Shown: positions 1 through 7,393 of the stretch, piece after piece
Position numbering within the stretch: position 1 is the first letter of the stretch
How the letters are laid out: the number at the start of each line of letters is the position of its first letter
Source: Paenibacillus plantarum
GTDB lineage: Bacteria; Bacillota; Bacilli; Paenibacillales; NBRC-103111
Direction: 5' to 3'
Length of the DNA: 64,000 bases
Assembly: GCF_013141695.1 (NCBI RefSeq)
Contig: NZ_WHNY01000066.1
Coordinates: 1 to 64,000 of the forward strand
Position numbers and translations under genes: made by a program
The notes under the pieces: model-generated
The model's database searches: none
What the model was told of the DNA's origin: nothing
The model's input: only the letters and a program-made list of their open reading frames with translations

Positions 1-1
1 T

Positions 2-658
2 ATCGGCAATTTACCTAATGGGGATGCTGTAAAATTATCAGACAGTGCAGCTATACAAGCAGCACGTGCGAGCTATGACAATCTCACAGTATCTCAACGA
101 ACTTTAGTGACCAATGTAGATAAGTTACTTCAAGCAGAGACGGCTCTACATGAGCAGGAAGCGGTGCTAACAGACGTATTCGTTGAGTCTGCCTTTAGCA
201 ATAGAGCGGGAAATGAAGTCACAGTGAAAGTGGCGTCCCCGTTGGATATGAACTATACATTGGCAGCGAATCTCTTTCACATTCGTGCGAATGATGAAGA
301 AATTACAGTTTCAGATGCTTACTATGATTACAGTGATTTGAGTTATCGAACAATTAAACTCATACTCTCCTCACCTATACAACGCAATGCAACAGCAGTT
401 GCTGTAGACATTCAGCGTGGAGCGTTACGGACTCTAAATAAATTAAGCAATACGATCTCAGATAGGCAGATAATTACGTTTAAATCAGTAGATGTTGTAG
501 TAGATGATCAGATTAATATCGAAGATATAGCTGCAATCGCTAGTCGTTCAGAATGGCATATCGATGTAAATCGCGATGGAGTCTTTAATAGTGATGATGT
601 GAAGAGTCTACTAGGTCAAATTCAAGGAGTAGTAGATCAAAATCACCATACGGATTAG
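2..658 (+). CDS. C-terminal part of a secreted surface protein with dockerin-like end (5' partial)
   Basis: The reading frame is open from the first complete codon at base 2 and ends at TAG 656-658, so this is the tail of a larger gene that begins before the window. Order seen: an all-helical stretch with the pattern AALPxG...AAIQAARASYDNLT...LVTNVDKLLQAE, as repeated in many Paenibacillus cell-surface proteins; then a beta-rich Ig/SwmB-like domain; then a C-terminal module with an EF-hand-like calcium loop (DVNRDGVFNSDD) that resembles half of a type I dockerin. Such proteins are exported and bind wall or polysaccharide; the actual ligand cannot be read. An internal GTG at 107 is in frame but has no reason to be the real start. 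Confidence 0.75.
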   Translation: MGNLPNGDAVKLSDSAAIQAARASYDNLTVSQRTLVTNVDKLLQAETALHEQEAVLTDVFVESAFSNRAGNEVTVKVASPLDMNYTLAANLFHIRANDEEITVSDAYYDYSDLSYRTIKLILSSPIQRNATAVAVDIQRGALRTLNKLSNTISDRQIITFKSVDVVVDDQINIEDIAAIASRSEWHIDVNRDGVFNSDDVKSLLGQIQGVVDQNHHTD

Positions 659-682
659 TTCCATTTTGAGAGATAAGGGGAA

Positions 683-717
683 AGCCACTTCCATAGGAAG
701 TGGCTCTTTGCCTTTTT
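683..717 (+). terminator. Rho-independent terminator, probably bidirectional
   Basis: A 10-bp perfect stem (AGCCACTTCC / GGAAGTGGCT, 683-692 and 696-705) with loop ATA is followed by CTTTGCCTTTTT. It lies between the convergent ends of the surface protein and the glycosyltransferase gene. Confidence 0.85.
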
Positions 718-1726
718 AATATACGATCTTTCGCTGTGCCCAATAGCTGAATGAGAATAAGAAGGCTTCCGTTATGAGTTTTGCAGCTATGAGCGGTATG
801 CCGATGCTTTCATGAAACAGGTACATAATACCGTAGTTCAATAACATGATAATGAGAACGAGAGAGAAATACCGGGGCAACGATTTGCGGATAGCCGCTC
901 CGTTCATTTTGGCAAAAACAAATTTGCGATTCATAGTGTAATTGAATATGGAACTGAACAGTCGCGATCCAATGATGGATACGAGCAAATTGGAAGTCAT
1001 CCATTGCAGCAAGAGCAGTAGGACGAAATCTAAGATTGCAGAGAATCCTGAAGATGCACAGAATTTCAGGAAGGGAAAGTAAACTCTAGCAGAATCGGCG
1101 AGTGGGCGAAAATGAGAAGATTTATTGTCGTCCAAGTAGATGGTGTCGATCGGCACCTCAACCAAGTCATATCCAACACGGGGAGCCTCGAGTAGCATGT
1201 TCATTTCATATTCGAAACGATTGCCTGGAATTTGGCATAGCCAATCCAACATTTCGGAGGAATAGCCCCGCAAGCCAGTTTGCGTATCTTGTATAGGCTT
1301 ACCCGTCGCCAGAGAGTAAACCATCCTTGTTGCCGAATTCCCGATGCGGCTGCGCAGGGGGACTTTTCCCGTGAATTGTCGGCTTCCCAGCACGATATGA
1401 TTGCGATGCTCGCGAACAGCTTCCGTGAGCCTTAGAATATCTTCCGGCAGATGCTGCCCATCACTGTCGGCGCAGACAACGCCATCACTTCCACCTTGCT
1501 GTCTCACATAATCAAAGCCCGTTTTCAATGCGCTGCCTTTCCCTTGGTTCATCTTGTGCGTGAGCACGGTACAACCTGCTTGCTTCGCTGAATCAAAAAT
1601 ACCGCGGTACTCTTCACCACTGCCATCGTCAACGACAAGGATCGAATCGTCGCTAACTTCTTTTAGATGATGGATCAGAGAAATTAACCTTTCGTCCGGC
1701 TCGTAGGAGGGGATGAGGATGGTCAT
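716..1726 (-). CDS. Family 2 glycosyltransferase fused to a GtrA-like membrane domain
   Basis: Residues 1-210 are a GT2 (dolichyl-phosphate/polyprenyl-phosphate mannose synthase-like) catalytic domain: N-terminal ILIPSYEPDE, VVDDGSG at 31-37 and the metal-binding DSD in ADSDGQH at about 86-92. Residues 220-336 contain four hydrophobic segments and match the GtrA/DPMS flippase-type family (SSGFSAILDF..., NYTMNRKFVF). Such fusions load a sugar onto undecaprenyl phosphate and help move it across the membrane for wall or polysaccharide decoration. ATG at 1726 follows GGAGGA at good spacing. It is the second gene of a minus-strand pair, 18 bp after the NAGPA-type gene. The sugar is not deducible. 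Confidence 0.9.
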   Translation of the reverse strand: MTILIPSYEPDERLISLIHHLKEVSDDSILVVDDGSGEEYRGIFDSAKQAGCTVLTHKMNQGKGSALKTGFDYVRQQGGSDGVVCADSDGQHLPEDILRLTEAVREHRNHIVLGSRQFTGKVPLRSRIGNSATRMVYSLATGKPIQDTQTGLRGYSSEMLDWLCQIPGNRFEYEMNMLLEAPRVGYDLVEVPIDTIYLDDNKSSHFRPLADSARVYFPFLKFCASSGFSAILDFVLLLLLQWMTSNLLVSIIGSRLFSSIFNYTMNRKFVFAKMNGAAIRKSLPRYFSLVLIIMLLNYGIMYLFHESIGIPLIAAKLITEAFLFSFSYWAQRKIVY

Positions 1727-1744
1727 AGTATTAGTCCTCCTTGC

Positions 1745-2704
1745 TTAAGATTTAGGAATATAGATAATGTCGCTTACGCCACGTTCGTTGCCTTTGCCAA
1801 GCGGATTATTAATGACTCTGCCCATAAAATACATCGTGGAAGAACCGCCGCCATCGAGATTATAAGCTTCGGTAGCGCCGAGTTCATGGAAAAGATTCGC
1901 GAATTCAGTTAACGTCATACCACGGCTATAGTTGGTTTTTCGTCCGTCGACCACGACAAACACAAAGTGATTCGGCGAGATCATCCCGATGCCGGTGCGC
2001 GGATTGGCATCTTGAATCGATCGGTTTCCGAAGTTTTTATCAATTTGCACGGCGGAGAAATCTCCGGCTATCTCGCCATCTCTGACGAGGATAGGGCCGA
2101 AGGAAAAGGTGTTTGTTGTTTCCTTAGCGAGCAAATCTTGTGAAGATATCTCCTCTTCGTTATAAGCTTGCAAAGTGCCATTGCTGAGTAAGGCAAGGCC
2201 GTCACGCGCAGGTTCATCGCGGTAAACGGTACCGCCTCGGATGATGACGCCATCGTTACGAAAGCCATAATAGTCGCCGTTAATCGCGAATACGGCGTTG
2301 TTGCTCGCAGCAATTGTCGAAGTATTCTCGATGATGTTTGTGCCGAAGGCATTTTTAGCAAATGCTGTGAGCAGGTTCGTGCTATTGTTGAACGTCACGT
2401 CGGCGACGAAATAAGTGATCGTATCAGCTCCGGAGCCCGTTTGCACCTGTTTAATGCTAATCGTCTGGTTGTCGTCCTTATAATTCCAGTCATCGGATTG
2501 CGCTTGTGACGTGGATTGTTTCACGGGCGAATCTTGCGTAACGACGTTATTCGGGGCGACGACAACTTCGACGTGCTCGAATAAATAACGATTAGCAAGC
2601 CAATAAAGAATCGCAGCGATGATAAGTAGACATATAGCTATGATGGTGATTAATTTGGTTCTTTTTCGCTGGCGGAAAATGATGATCACTCCTCTCCGGT
2701 TCAT
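1745..2704 (-). CDS. Membrane-anchored phosphodiester glycosidase (NAGPA/DUF2233) family protein
   Basis: After a basic N-terminus (RQRKRTK) there is one hydrophobic anchor (about residues 18-40), then an extracytoplasmic domain of the NAGPA family (N-acetylglucosamine-1-phosphodiester alpha-N-acetylglucosaminidase-like), with NGDYYGF, NPRTGIG and the hallmark YNLDGGGSSTMYF near the end. Family members cleave sugar-phosphodiesters or take part in exopolysaccharide biosynthesis. I chose ATG 2704: an in-frame TTG at 2725 falls inside the promoter box. GTG at 2689, just after GGAGAGGA, is an alternative, because the likely transcription start is close to 2704. It is first in an operon with the GT2-GtrA gene. 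Confidence 0.85.
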   Translation of the reverse strand: MNRRGVIIIFRQRKRTKLITIIAICLLIIAAILYWLANRYLFEHVEVVVAPNNVVTQDSPVKQSTSQAQSDDWNYKDDNQTISIKQVQTGSGADTITYFVADVTFNNSTNLLTAFAKNAFGTNIIENTSTIAASNNAVFAINGDYYGFRNDGVIIRGGTVYRDEPARDGLALLSNGTLQAYNEEEISSQDLLAKETTNTFSFGPILVRDGEIAGDFSAVQIDKNFGNRSIQDANPRTGIGMISPNHFVFVVVDGRKTNYSRGMTLTEFANLFHELGATEAYNLDGGGSSTMYFMGRVINNPLGKGNERGVSDIIYIPKS

Positions 2705-2710
2705 AAAATC

Positions 2711-2742
2711 ATTGTAGTGCGGCAACCTTTAGTGAAGCTTAA
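2711..2742 (-). promoter_or_regulatory. Promoter with OmpR-type direct-repeat box for the NAGPA/GT2 operon
   Basis: Read on the minus strand, TTAAGC and TAAAGG start 11 bp apart (2742-2737 and 2731-2726) and are followed after 9 bp by a -10 TACAAT (2716-2711). No good -35 exists; the box occupies that place, as in activator-dependent promoters. The same box occurs at 11820-11836 and 11888-11904. Confidence 0.65.
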
Positions 2743-2794
2743 ATGTCAGCAGGATAGGCAAATGAGTGACTGTTATCACACTTACATAAAGTTC

Positions 2795-2878
2795 AAAGTC
2801 TAAGATTTAACCACTAAAGTTTAAAGTTTAAACGTTAAATTTTGAACTTTAAACAGCAAACTTTAAATGCTAAACTTT
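2795..2878. repeat. Six phased 14-bp iterons upstream of parM (candidate parC centromere/operator)
   Basis: Consecutive 14-mers with no gaps: AAAGTCTAAGATTT (2795), AACCACTAAAGTTT (2809), AAAGTTTAAACGTT (2823), AAATTTTGAACTTT (2837), AAACAGCAAACTTT (2851), AAATGCTAAACTTT (2865). The last three share AAAnnnnnAACTTT; the first three are looser. Very AT-rich. Position directly before an actin-like ParM gene and a ribbon-helix-helix gene fits a ParR-binding centromere that also acts as operator. The stretch 2879-2988 holds only a weak -10-like TATAGT (2954-2959). Confidence 0.6.
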
Positions 2879-2988
2879 GTTTCCTTCCCCAAATCAAAAT
2901 TGTTAAAAATTCCTAGTAACCGTCTTAAATCGCCTCTATCAACCGAATCTATTTATAGTATCTATTAAGGTTGGGAGAGGAAATAGAC

Positions 2989-4185
2989 ATGGCTAAACAT
3001 GATATTCTTACCACAACTATTCACTTATCCATTGATAACGGCAGCAGTCATATTAAAGGCATCTATGACGATTTGAACAACAGCTTTATTTTCCCTAATG
3101 TTGTCGCACAACCTTTTGGGGAGCGCTTTTTACTGATGGAACAAGGAGATCCCTTGGATTTCCTAGATGTGCAAATCACATCGCCAGCGATTGATACGGA
3201 GCAATATCGTCATGTCTACGTTGGAAACTTGGCTGTCGGTGATGAAGGAATTGTTCATGAGATTGTAGGAGATAAAGCGGTACAAAAGAAGGCCCAGCGG
3301 CCTGAAACCATGGTTACGCTCCTAACGGCTGCGGCTTATGCCATTGCCACGAAGCATGAGGATGCGATTAAACGCGGTAAGAATCGTATTAAAGCTGCGG
3401 TGCACTTAGGAACAGGTCTGCCCATAAGAGAAATTACGAAATTTAGCGAAGAATTTGCACAAAAGATAACAGGGGGCGTTCATTCCATTACGTTTGTTAC
3501 GACACCGATATTTAAAGGCGTATCGGTGGAAATGGAGTTTACGCTGCCATCGGATATCAGCATTGATGATGTATCAGGTGTTTATGACATGGAGGCTACA
3601 ACCAAGTCACAGTTGTCACATAAAGGGTTCGGGATTGCAGACGTTGGCGGTGTCGATATGGATATTGCTTTCTTCAGACCGGGGCTTGATCTGGATCAAC
3701 GGCATTCAACGGGGGCTAAAATCTATCTAAACGATGCGTTGGAAAGCATTCGTAATGAAATTAACGCCCAAGGAGAAGAGTTAATCTCAAGCACCGCGGA
3801 ACTGACGATCATGCTAGTCAACAAGGAGTATGAAATTTACGCTGAGGGTAAAGTGGCTTTTGACATGACGAACCTCGTAAACCGTCACATGCGTATCCTA
3901 GCCGAAAAGGTGTTAAAATACGCCCGTAACTCTTGGAAACATGTTCGCTATGCCAATGAGTTCTGGTTTATCGGTGGCGGGGCTATCGTTCTGCAACCGT
4001 GGATCGAGAAACTAAATGCCGAGTTAGGCTTGCCGATCCGATTTGATAAATCAGAGTACAGTCAATTCCGCAATGTGCGCGGTACTTTCTTTTTGCTGGA
4101 GCATGCCTTGAAACAAACGAATAGTGAAGCAGCGGCAAGCATGGAAACCCAGAAGGAAACTGAGGCTGGGAGCGGAGCGGATTGA
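2989..4185 (+). CDS. parM: ParM/StbA-family actin-like ATPase (DNA partition filament)
   Basis: 398 residues with actin-fold nucleotide motifs: phosphate-1 SIDNGSSHIKG near the N-terminus, phosphate-2 IADVGGVDMDIAFF near 215-228 and adenosine motif FIGGGAIVL near 325-333. In the ParM family such proteins polymerise with ATP and push apart DNA copies bound by an adaptor (ParR) at a centromere (parC). Start is ATG 2989 after GGGAGAGGA; the upstream in-frame TTG at 2971 lies before that ribosome site. It overlaps the following parR-like gene by 4 bp. No plasmid replication or mobilisation gene is visible nearby, so the locus may be chromosomal or a remnant of an integrated element. Confidence 0.85.
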   Translation: MAKHDILTTTIHLSIDNGSSHIKGIYDDLNNSFIFPNVVAQPFGERFLLMEQGDPLDFLDVQITSPAIDTEQYRHVYVGNLAVGDEGIVHEIVGDKAVQKKAQRPETMVTLLTAAAYAIATKHEDAIKRGKNRIKAAVHLGTGLPIREITKFSEEFAQKITGGVHSITFVTTPIFKGVSVEMEFTLPSDISIDDVSGVYDMEATTKSQLSHKGFGIADVGGVDMDIAFFRPGLDLDQRHSTGAKIYLNDALESIRNEINAQGEELISSTAELTIMLVNKEYEIYAEGKVAFDMTNLVNRHMRILAEKVLKYARNSWKHVRYANEFWFIGGGAIVLQPWIEKLNAELGLPIRFDKSEYSQFRNVRGTFFLLEHALKQTNSEAAASMETQKETEAGSGAD

Positions 4186-4544
4186 AGAAACGGAGATCGA
4201 CTGTTTTGGTGAGTCCGGGTAAGGATGTGACTCTATACATTCCGACAGAAACACCGCCAGAGGTCATTGCGTATATGAACCAGTTGAAAGCTGAAGGCAT
4301 GTTTAGTCAGGGCATTATGGAGATTTTGACAAATCATATCCTTCGTGAACATTCACTAACTACGTTGGTAGGCGAAGAGGATCCAAATCAAGCTATCGAA
4401 TCATTCGTAGAGGATGATATGTTCTTTACCGCACCCATGGAACACCAGGAATCTGTGGATATCCCGGTTTCCAACAGACAGAAGAACTTCAGTTTAGAAG
4501 ATATATTTCGGCAAGCTAGTCGTAATGCTGGCAAGCTTATGTAG
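4182..4544 (+). CDS. ParR-like ribbon-helix-helix DNA-binding adaptor
   Basis: 120 residues, TTG start overlapping the parM stop (TTGA), so translationally coupled. The N-terminal half has a basic tip (MKKRRSTVLVSPG), a beta strand DVTLYIPTE and two predicted helices (PEVIAYMNQLKAEG, SQGIMEILTNHIL), the layout of a ribbon-helix-helix fold. The C-terminal half is acidic and then ends in a short NFSLEDIFRQASRNAG segment, which could be the filament-binding tail. The assignment as ParR rests mainly on gene order and fold pattern; the sequence is not one I recognise outright. Confidence 0.6.
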   Translation: MKKRRSTVLVSPGKDVTLYIPTETPPEVIAYMNQLKAEGMFSQGIMEILTNHILREHSLTTLVGEEDPNQAIESFVEDDMFFTAPMEHQESVDIPVSNRQKNFSLEDIFRQASRNAGKLM

Positions 4545-4594
4545 GATTTAAGGGTGGGGTGAACTCCGATCATAATGAAAAGGAGGACATCGAC

Positions 4595-5092
4595 ATGTCT
4601 AACGGACAAGTAAGTGAGGGTACACGTAATTTTACACTGTCGGATGATATTTTCCGTCAACCAGGTCTAGATATATGTTCTCAAATGGTCTACATTATTC
4701 TGAAAAGCTTGGGCTCTGAGTCCAATTTCCCTAAGCTATCGGAGATTGCCATTCTTGGGAGAATGACGGACAAGCAGACGATGAAGGCGCTGCAGGACCT
4801 CGTCGATCTTAAAATCCTTCCGCACAAACTGTTCCGCCGGATGGTTGGCGATTTCCAAGATGACCGCCTCTCATGGGCGGCAAAGGGTTACTTATCTTTT
4901 GCAAAGAGAACCCGCATATTCAATTGCATGACTTGCTGGAATTAACAAGCCAATCGGGTGAGGATGAGCTTAGCATTCGCAATTCGTTACGAGAGTTAAG
5001 TCAATGCGGTTATCTGGATGAATACCCCGAATGGCTACAAATCGCGGATTGAGCTGAGTGAGGATGGTTTGGAGCCAAATGAGACACACTAA
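4595..5092 (+). pseudogene. Tandem winged-helix protein of the par locus, with two compensating frameshifts
   Basis: ATG 4595 follows AAAAGGAGG (4577-4585 region). The first frame runs SDDIFRQPGLD..., then a winged-helix-like segment (about residues 20-75), and would stop at 4945 with a nonsense tail. From 4882 the -1 frame reads KGLLIFCKENPHIQLHDLLE...LRELSQCGYLDEY, a second winged-helix unit typical of replication-initiator/DnaD-like proteins, and from about 5030 the original frame resumes (NGYKSRIELSEDG...) to TAA 5092. One base is missing at the A-run 4882-4884 and one is extra at 5025-5029. The intact product would be about 165 residues. Real decay and sequencing error cannot be told apart here. 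Confidence 0.6.
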
Positions 5093-5151
5093 AGCGTATG
5101 CCAAGGCCAAAGTGTCTGGCAATCGAACCATCAACGCTAAGAGGTGATCAT

Positions 5152-5328
5152 GTGAGCGGAAGAAATAATAAGCCGGATAATGACGGCCCAGCAGGGCAGC
5201 CAGGCAGGCTTGATCAGTATGGTGACAAGCTGGGATCGAGCAATGAGGCCGAGTTTGAAGCAGCAGCCAATCAGGCATGCGAGGTTGCCTCGACAGCGGA
5301 TTTGAGCGATCAAGAGCAGCACGAATAG
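5152..5328 (+). CDS. Small hydrophilic protein, unknown
   Basis: GTG 5152 is preceded by GAGGTGAT at 5141-5148 and gives a 58-residue acidic, polar product (MSGRNNKPDNDG..., ends SDQEQHE) without hydrophobic segments. It lies 60 bp after the par-locus winged-helix gene and before a terminator, so it may be the last gene of that operon. No family recognised. Reading could be fortuitous. Confidence 0.4.
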   Translation: MSGRNNKPDNDGPAGQPGRLDQYGDKLGSSNEAEFEAAANQACEVASTADLSDQEQHE

Positions 5329-5355
5329 AGGACTTCGTTAATATTCAGAAAGTAA

Positions 5356-5382
5356 GGCCATCCTACCTAGGATGGTCTTTTT
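5356..5382 (+). terminator. Intrinsic terminator ending the par locus
   Basis: Stem GGCCATCCTA / TAGGATGGTC (one G-T pair) with loop CC, followed by TTTTT. Confidence 0.85.
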
Positions 5383-5429
5383 GATGTCTATCAGACGAGG
5401 GCGAAGGAGATAGGCAGTGGCGCTATGGT

Positions 5430-5472
5430 TTGTTTCTTGTTACACTAGTTCTATGATTGATTAATCACTCAT
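5430..5472 (+). promoter_or_regulatory. tetR promoter with self-operator
   Basis: TTGTTT (5430-5435), 16-bp spacer, TATGAT (5452-5457). Overlapping the -10 and downstream is TGATTGATTAATCACT (5455-5470), the reverse complement of which is AGTGATTAATCAATCA. It matches the operator half AGTGATTGATCAAT in front of the next gene, so the TetR protein probably represses itself. Confidence 0.6.
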
Positions 5473-5496
5473 TACATATGAGGGGGAGCTTTTCAC

Positions 5497-6018
5497 ATGG
5501 CAAAAGACGACACCATTTCGGTCAATCGCCGAACTGATATTATATCGGCCGCAATTGAGGTTTTTGCGGAAACAGGCTATTATCGTACGACAACAGCGCA
5601 AGTGGCGCAGCGAGCGGGCATTTCACAGCCGTATGTTTTCCGCTTTTTTGCAACCAAAGAGGCGTTGATGCTCGCGGCACTGGAAGCCTCTTGGGCAAGA
5701 ATTGCAGAATCTTTCTGCCAAGTCATTGCCACTGCTTCACCGAATGGATTGGAGCAGGAACTGATCACAGCTTATGAGGAAATCCTGACTGCACACAAGC
5801 CGGAGATGCTGCTCCAGATGCAGGCTCAAACCATGCAGGAGGAATCGATCCGTGAGGCGATGCAGGCTGGTTTTAGAGAGATTCGAGGCATTGTGCTAGA
5901 AGCTTTCCAGAAGAATGCGATTCCGAATTCAGAGGAGAGGACGCTGCTGTTTCTTGCGCGAGGCATGCTTTGCAATATTTCTATGGCACTGGGCTTGCCA
6001 GAGTTGATGAAGAGTTAA
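5497..6018 (+). CDS. TetR/AcrR family transcriptional repressor
   Basis: 173 residues. The N-terminal TetR DNA-binding domain is clear at about 10-57: DIISAAIEVFAETGYYRTTT, then QVAQRAGISQPYVFRFFATKEALM. The C-terminal ligand domain is somewhat shorter than the usual 190-200-residue family length. ATG 5497 follows GAGGGGGAG. It precedes an SDR gene whose promoter carries a perfect inverted copy of the motif also present at this gene's own promoter. That context points to local control of the SDR enzyme, induced by an unknown small molecule. Confidence 0.9.
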   Translation: MAKDDTISVNRRTDIISAAIEVFAETGYYRTTTAQVAQRAGISQPYVFRFFATKEALMLAALEASWARIAESFCQVIATASPNGLEQELITAYEEILTAHKPEMLLQMQAQTMQEESIREAMQAGFREIRGIVLEAFQKNAIPNSEERTLLFLARGMLCNISMALGLPELMKS

Positions 6019-6045
6019 AAGGCTGCAAGGCCGAATTATTTAGTT

Positions 6046-6102
6046 ATTGATCAATCACTAACTATTTGATATAGTGACAACATGAGTTAGTGATTGATCA
6101 AT
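6046..6102 (+). promoter_or_regulatory. SDR promoter bracketed by a 17-bp perfect inverted repeat (TetR operators)
   Basis: ATTGATCAATCACTAAC (6046-6062) and GTTAGTGATTGATCAAT (6086-6102) are exact reverse complements 23 bp apart. The first contains the -35 TTGATC (6047-6052); 17 bp later is the -10 TATAGT (6070-6075), and the second copy lies over the start of the transcript. This is a repressor layout. Confidence 0.75.
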
Positions 6103-6130
6103 TACAACTAAAATTAAGGGGATGTTTAAT

Positions 6131-7081
6131 ATGAAAAAAGCAATTGTTATTGGAGCAACTGGCGGGACCGGTGCTGCTGTCACGGAAGAATTGGTGAATA
6201 GAGGGATTCCCGTCATTGCCTTCGGGCGGTCGCTCGCGAGGCTAGAGCAGTTCGCTGCTCGGTTGGGCAATCCAGTACATCTGACACTTGCTGTAGGGGA
6301 TGCCTTCTTAGCAGATGATGTGGCAGCCGCGGCTCGAGATGCCGATGTATTGTTCCACTGCGCAAATGTTCCTTACCATGAGATGGCTACGCGGCTGCTC
6401 CTGCTGGGAGAGGCAATTATGGAGGCGGCCGACCGATTGGGTCTCAAGGTGGTCGCGGTCGATGGCATCTACCCCTATGGAAGAAAACAAGCGGAATTGG
6501 TTACGGAAAAGCACCCGAAGCAACCTCAAACGCGAAAAGGACAGATTAGGCTGGAATTTGAAAACATGATTTTCGACAAGAGGTGGAAACAAGCACGCCC
6601 TTTGATCGCCCGTCTACCCGATTATTATGGCCCTACAGCCAATCAAGCCTCGTATCTAGGTTCTACGTTAGAAGCCATTGCGGCTGGCAAGATGGCTTTC
6701 TTCATTGGGAATATGCATATACCTCGTGAGTACGTGTATTTACCAGACGCGGCTAAAATGCTCGTGGAGCTTGCGATGAATGAGCAAGCCTTTGGTCAGG
6801 AATGGAACATTCCTGGTGGGGGAACGATTTCTGGCCATGATATTGTCCGCATCGCCCGCCGAGCTAGCGGTACTTCCAAATCCGTGCTCCCCTTAGGGAG
6901 GATCGGCCTTTCTATGATGGGACTATTCGTTCCAGTCATGAAAGAAGTCGTGGAAATGTTATATTTGACTACGGATCCGCTTCGTCTAAGTGGTGAAAAG
7001 TACGAACGTTGGATAGGGCCGATCCCTGCAATTAGCTTTGAGGAGGGTATTGCGGCTACGATTTGTCAGTTAAAGAGGTAA
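6131..7081 (+). CDS. NAD(P)-dependent epimerase/dehydratase family (atypical SDR) enzyme
   Basis: 316 residues. The Rossmann dinucleotide motif is at the N-terminus (AIVIGATGGTGAAV, GxxGxxG), with an extended-SDR-like core (DGIYPYGRK, with Y and K in the catalytic spacing, and LPDYYGP). Substrate unknown; such enzymes modify nucleotide sugars or act as quinone or aldehyde reductases. ATG 6131 is preferred over ATG 6122 because AAGGGG (6116-6121) stands 9 bp before it. A clear paralogue is at 50690-51643 (shared YHCA, YGP and PHTYTYIDD / PREYVYLPD-type segments), there beside a MerR regulator. Confidence 0.85.
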   Translation: MKKAIVIGATGGTGAAVTEELVNRGIPVIAFGRSLARLEQFAARLGNPVHLTLAVGDAFLADDVAAAARDADVLFHCANVPYHEMATRLLLLGEAIMEAADRLGLKVVAVDGIYPYGRKQAELVTEKHPKQPQTRKGQIRLEFENMIFDKRWKQARPLIARLPDYYGPTANQASYLGSTLEAIAAGKMAFFIGNMHIPREYVYLPDAAKMLVELAMNEQAFGQEWNIPGGGTISGHDIVRIARRASGTSKSVLPLGRIGLSMMGLFVPVMKEVVEMLYLTTDPLRLSGEKYERWIGPIPAISFEEGIAATICQLKR

Positions 7082-7221
7082 ACTTGTGAGTTTTCTGAAG
7101 GGATTAAAGGATATTTCAGGGCTAGACAAATAAGGTAATCGACCGATCGTATCAAATTTAATCAACTGCTTATAATAAACTCGCACTATCTAAAACCTAT
7201 TTCTCAAGGAGTGTGAGCAAC

Positions 7222-7308
7222 ATGTCAGGTCACAAACAGCAAGGACAATCCAGAAAAAATACAACCACACGTACAGAAGACCAAAGCAGCAACAAGGGTG
7301 GAAAATAA
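7222..7308 (+). CDS. 28-residue basic, polar peptide, unknown
   Basis: ATG 7222 follows AAGGAGTGTGAGCAAC and the ORF ends at TAA 7306-7308, directly before a strong terminator. Product MSGHKQQGQSRKN...NKGGK is rich in K, Q, S, T and N and has no hydrophobic part, a composition seen in small spore-associated or DNA/RNA-binding peptides. No family recognised. It is the only gene candidate in the stretch 7082-7393. Confidence 0.45.
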   Translation: MSGHKQQGQSRKNTTTRTEDQSSNKGGK

Positions 7309-7356
7309 AGCAGGGTACTCTCCTCACGTAAGAAGATGACCCTAAGTAAAAAAAGT

Positions 7357-7389
7357 CCATGCCTCTACATCGAGGCATGGATTTTTTTT
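7357..7389 (+). terminator. Intrinsic terminator (bidirectional)
   Basis: Stem CCATGCCTC / GAGGCATGG (7357-7365, 7372-7380) followed by ATTTTTTTT; on the other strand an A-run before the stem serves the chemoreceptor gene. Confidence 0.9.
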
Positions 7390-7393
7390 AACA

